Positions 61,809-64,000 of a stretch of 64,000 nt of DNA are shown piece after piece. How positions within the stretch are numbered: the first letter of the stretch is position 1; each line of letters begins with the position of its first letter. A program made the position numbers and the translations under genes. The DNA comes from Variovorax paradoxus. GTDB lineage: Bacteria > Pseudomonadota > Gammaproteobacteria > Burkholderiales > Burkholderiaceae_C. A model generated the notes under the pieces. It did no database searches. It saw only the letters and a program-made list of their open reading frames with translations, and was not told the origin of the DNA. The DNA lies in assembly GCF_024734665.1 (NCBI RefSeq), contig NZ_CP102931.1, positions 6,769,501 through 6,833,500 on the forward strand, given 5' to 3'.

Positions 61809-62413
61809 GGGGCCTCCTTGGTGTTGGTGTCGTCTGCTTCGGCTTCTTCCGCAGCGGCTGCGCGTGCCATGCGCTCGCTCTTCCAGTAGACGTCGTCGCC
61901 GCCGTTCATTCGGTTGAGCACGCGTGCAAGCACGAAGAGCAGGTCGCTGAGCCGGTTGAGGTACTGGCGCAAAGCGTCGTTGAGTTCGGCGGTGGCGCCG
62001 AGCGCAACCACCGCACGTTCCGCGCGCCTCGCCACCGTACGGCACACATGCGCGAGCGAGGCCGCGCGCGTGCCAGCCGGCAAGATGAATTCGGCCAGGC
62101 GCGGCAGAGCAGCGTTGTGCTCAGCCAGCGCGTTGTCGAGCTGCAGCAGCGCATCGGCCTTCAGCAACGTGAAACCGGGCATCGACAACTCGCCGCCAAG
62201 GTTGAAGAGCTGGTGCTGCACATCGACCAGCAGCTCGCGAACGGGCTCTGGCATGGGCTCGCACAGCAGCACGCCGATCTGCGAGTTGAGTTCGTCCACA
62301 TCGCCCATCGCGTGCACGCGCAGGTGGTCTTTGGGCACGCGCGTGTTGTCGCCGAGGCCGGTAGTGCCGTCGTCGCCGGTGCGGGTGGCGATCTGGGAAA
62401 GTCGGTTGCCCAT
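61805..62413 (-). CDS. Cob(I)yrinic acid a,c-diamide adenosyltransferase (PduO type)
   Basis: This 202-residue ATP:cob(I)alamin adenosyltransferase of the PduO/MMAB family makes adenosylcobalamin. It has the ATP-binding N-terminal segment RTGDDGTTGLGDNTRV, HAMGDVDELNSQIG, and the cobalamin-side motif VARRAERAVV, with a C-terminal RLSDLLFVLAR. AGGAG lies before the ATG. It overlaps the small secreted-protein gene and lies 14 bases after the DinB-like gene. Confidence 0.93.
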   Translation of the reverse strand: MGNRLSQIATRTGDDGTTGLGDNTRVPKDHLRVHAMGDVDELNSQIGVLLCEPMPEPVRELLVDVQHQLFNLGGELSMPGFTLLKADALLQLDNALAEHNAALPRLAEFILPAGTRAASLAHVCRTVARRAERAVVALGATAELNDALRQYLNRLSDLLFVLARVLNRMNGGDDVYWKSERMARAAAAEEAEADDTNTKEAP

Positions 62414-62427
62414 GGAGGCTCCTGTTT

Positions 62428-62928
62428 TTACTGATCGACGGTCGATGCGTCGATCTTGCCCGCGAGCCATTGCAGGCCTGCAAGATGCTGCTGGTCGTGG
62501 CTGCAGAGGTAGTGGATGAGACTGCGCATCGTGAGCGGGCCGTAGCCTTCGAACACTGCGGTGCGCGCGAGCTGCGCGTCGCTCAGGCTGGAGATGATTT
62601 CCATCGTCTGCACGCGCGCCATGCGGAATTCGGCCAGCACTTTCGCCGCATCGGCGGTGCCGTATGCGCGCTCGATGGCCAGCGGTTCGCTGTCGATGGA
62701 GGCGAGCGTCGGGTGCGTCTCCTGCAGCGTGCGGCGAAAGCGCACGTGGTAGCCCTCGATCTCGATATCGCGCACATGGCAAAGCTGCTCGATGGCGGTG
62801 AAGGCCTCGCTGGGCACGCCCTCCCACGAGGGCGGCGCCCAATGCCTGAAAGCCGTGGGAATGGCCGCGTAGTGGGCCTCCAGTTGCGACGGGAAGGCCG
62901 CGAGAGCGCTGAGGGTCGTGGGGTTCAT
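62428..62928 (-). CDS. DinB-family protein
   Basis: This 166-residue four-helix protein has the conserved metal-ligand His in EQLCHVRDIE and in LCSHDQQHLAGL, as in DinB/YfiT metal-dependent hydrolases. The start at 62928 (MNPTTLSALAAF) is preferred over an in-frame ATG at 62946; GGAAAA precedes it. Role unknown; the family often acts in bacillithiol or mycothiol-type reactions in other phyla, but also in unknown ones in proteobacteria. Confidence 0.82.
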   Translation of the reverse strand: MNPTTLSALAAFPSQLEAHYAAIPTAFRHWAPPSWEGVPSEAFTAIEQLCHVRDIEIEGYHVRFRRTLQETHPTLASIDSEPLAIERAYGTADAAKVLAEFRMARVQTMEIISSLSDAQLARTAVFEGYGPLTMRSLIHYLCSHDQQHLAGLQWLAGKIDASTVDQ

Positions 62929-63001
62929 GTTTTTTCCGAAGCGCATTATGGTGCTCGCTCCGTAAAATGGACGACCACCCTCACCCGCCAGGAGACTCCC
63001 G

Positions 63002-64000
63002 ATGAACGCCCCGACCCAAACCTCGCACCTGATGCCGGAGCTTCATCTGCGCGACGTCCCGGCCAGCCTGATCGATGGGCTGAAGGCCCGCTTCGGCGCC
63101 AACTGCTCCACCGCCATGGCGGTGCGCACGCAGCACGGGCGCGACGAGTCTTCCTTCGACGCGCCGCCCCCCTCCGCCGTGGTGTTCGCCGAGAGCACAC
63201 AGGACGTGGCCGATGCGGTGAAGCTCGCGAGCGAGCACAGCGTGCCGGTCATTCCCTTCGGCGTGGGCTCATCGCTCGAAGGCCACCTGCTGGCGGTGCA
63301 GGGCGGCATCAGCATCGACGTGTCACGCATGAACAAGGTGCTGTCGATCAATGCCGACGACCTCACGGTGACGGTGCAGCCCGGCGTCACGCGCAAGCAG
63401 CTCAACGAAGAGATCAAGAGCACGGGCCTGTTCTTCCCCATCGACCCGGGTGCCGACGCCTCCATCGGCGGCATGACGGCCACGCGCGCCAGTGGCACGA
63501 ACGCGGTGCGCTACGGCACGATGCGCGAGAACGTTCTGGCGCTCGAGGTGGTCACAGCTGCCGGCGAAGTCATCCGCACCGGCACACGTGCGAAGAAGTC
63601 TTCGGCCGGCTATGACCTCACGCGCCTCATGGTGGGCAGCGAAGGCACGCTGGGCGTGGTCACCGAGGTCACGCTGCGCATCTATCCGCTGCCAGAAGCG
63701 GTGTCGGCGGCGATCTGCTCGTTCCCGAGCATCGAGGCCGCGGTGCGCACGACCATCGAGACCATCCAGCTCGGCGTGCCGATCGCGCGCGTGGAACTGA
63801 TCGACGTGAACACGGTGCGCATGGTGAACGCATACGCCAAGCTCAACCTGCGCGAAGAGCCGATGCTGCTGATGGAATTCCACGGCTCGCCCGCCGGCGT
63901 GAAGGAACAGGCCGAGACGGTGCAGGAGCTTGCGAGCGGCCACGGCGGCAACGCATTCGAATGGGCCAGCACGCCGGAGGAACGCACGCGCCTGTGGACC
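63002..64000 (+). CDS. D-lactate dehydrogenase-like FAD-linked oxidase, 3' end cut by window edge
   Basis: The frame from ATG 63002 is open to the window end (333 codons seen) and has AGGAGA six bases upstream. The FAD-binding PCMH-type domain shows IPFGVGSSLEGH, VTVQPGVTRKQL, GADASIGGMTATRASGTNAV and VGSEGTLGVVTEVTL. This is the GlcD/D-LDH cytochrome-type family, which oxidises D-lactate or glycolate-like 2-hydroxy acids. The C-terminal domain is cut. It is divergent from the DinB-like gene. Confidence 0.92.
   Translation, partial: MNAPTQTSHLMPELHLRDVPASLIDGLKARFGANCSTAMAVRTQHGRDESSFDAPPPSAVVFAESTQDVADAVKLASEHSVPVIPFGVGSSLEGHLLAVQGGISIDVSRMNKVLSINADDLTVTVQPGVTRKQLNEEIKSTGLFFPIDPGADASIGGMTATRASGTNAVRYGTMRENVLALEVVTAAGEVIRTGTRAKKSSAGYDLTRLMVGSEGTLGVVTEVTLRIYPLPEAVSAAICSFPSIEAAVRTTIETIQLGVPIARVELIDVNTVRMVNAYAKLNLREEPMLLMEFHGSPAGVKEQAETVQELASGHGGNAFEWASTPEERTRLWT

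Overview
The window is GC-rich, densely coded DNA with many ATGA start/stop overlaps and strong AGGAG ribosome binding sites. It carries a chromosomal minCDE operon, an aerobic benzoyl-CoA (box) pathway with its BoxR regulator, and several LivKHMGF-type ABC systems for aromatic or amino acid substrates. This content suggests a beta-proteobacterium of the order Burkholderiales, most likely Comamonadaceae and Variovorax-like. That placement is inferred from gene content and style; no database was searched. No phage, insertion sequence, CRISPR array or rRNA was seen. There is one tRNA, tRNA-Gly(GCC).

Layout. 1-3.5 kb: the end of a cyclase-family hydrolase, fumarylacetoacetase, and an RNA-repair ligase of the Deinococcus DRB0094 type. 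The ligase follows a possible leader ORF and a terminator, and tRNA-Gly lies convergent to it. 3.5-7.9 kb: an Rrf2 regulator coupled to a thioredoxin-reductase-like flavoprotein, a membrane-anchored AraC regulator, a secreted hydrolase and a Gly/Ala-rich secreted protein. 8-23.2 kb: the benzoate block. boxC-boxB-boxA-maoC and boxR are on the minus strand. A DUF4863 gene, boxD, benzoate-CoA ligase, an alpha/beta hydrolase and livK-H-M-G-F form a coupled plus-strand operon. Together they import benzoate, make benzoyl-CoA, epoxidise and hydrolyse the ring, and oxidise the semialdehyde product.

23.2-30.2 kb: a ComJ-like protein, a Crp-like regulator and DUF1090, then a BKACE-family cleavage enzyme, an orphan binding protein, a carnitine-dehydrogenase-like enzyme and a feruloyl-CoA-synthase-like ligase. 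30.2-34.4 kb: LysR, MFS transporter, GAF protein and amidohydrolase. 34.4-40.8 kb: PaaX, a crotonase and a MocR regulator, followed by degradative HMG-CoA reductase next to a TctA-type permease, possibly a mevalonate catabolic and uptake unit. 40.8-48.9 kb: AsmA, a thioesterase, a uracil/xanthine permease, minCDE, a multi-rhodanese protein and a desaturase. 48.9-53.4 kb: a TetR-controlled hydrolase with a 37-residue membrane peptide, a CysB-like regulator, an RcnB-like protein and a DHFR-like protein. 53.5-59.8 kb: a second Liv-type operon with a fused LivH-LivM permease and with OsmC and VOC genes. 59.8-64 kb: an SGNH esterase, a CYTH protein, a cobalamin adenosyltransferase, a DinB-like protein and the start of a D-lactate-dehydrogenase-like flavoprotein.

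The most unusual feature is an interspersed element present in two full copies (about 256-263 nt) and one internally deleted copy (79 nt). It has terminal inverted repeats and two hairpin modules with compensatory stem changes. In all three copies the same end lies 9-18 nt before a start codon. A second, unrelated REP-like repeat lies between boxB and boxA, between a binding-protein gene and its permease, and inside the coding frame of a LivF gene.
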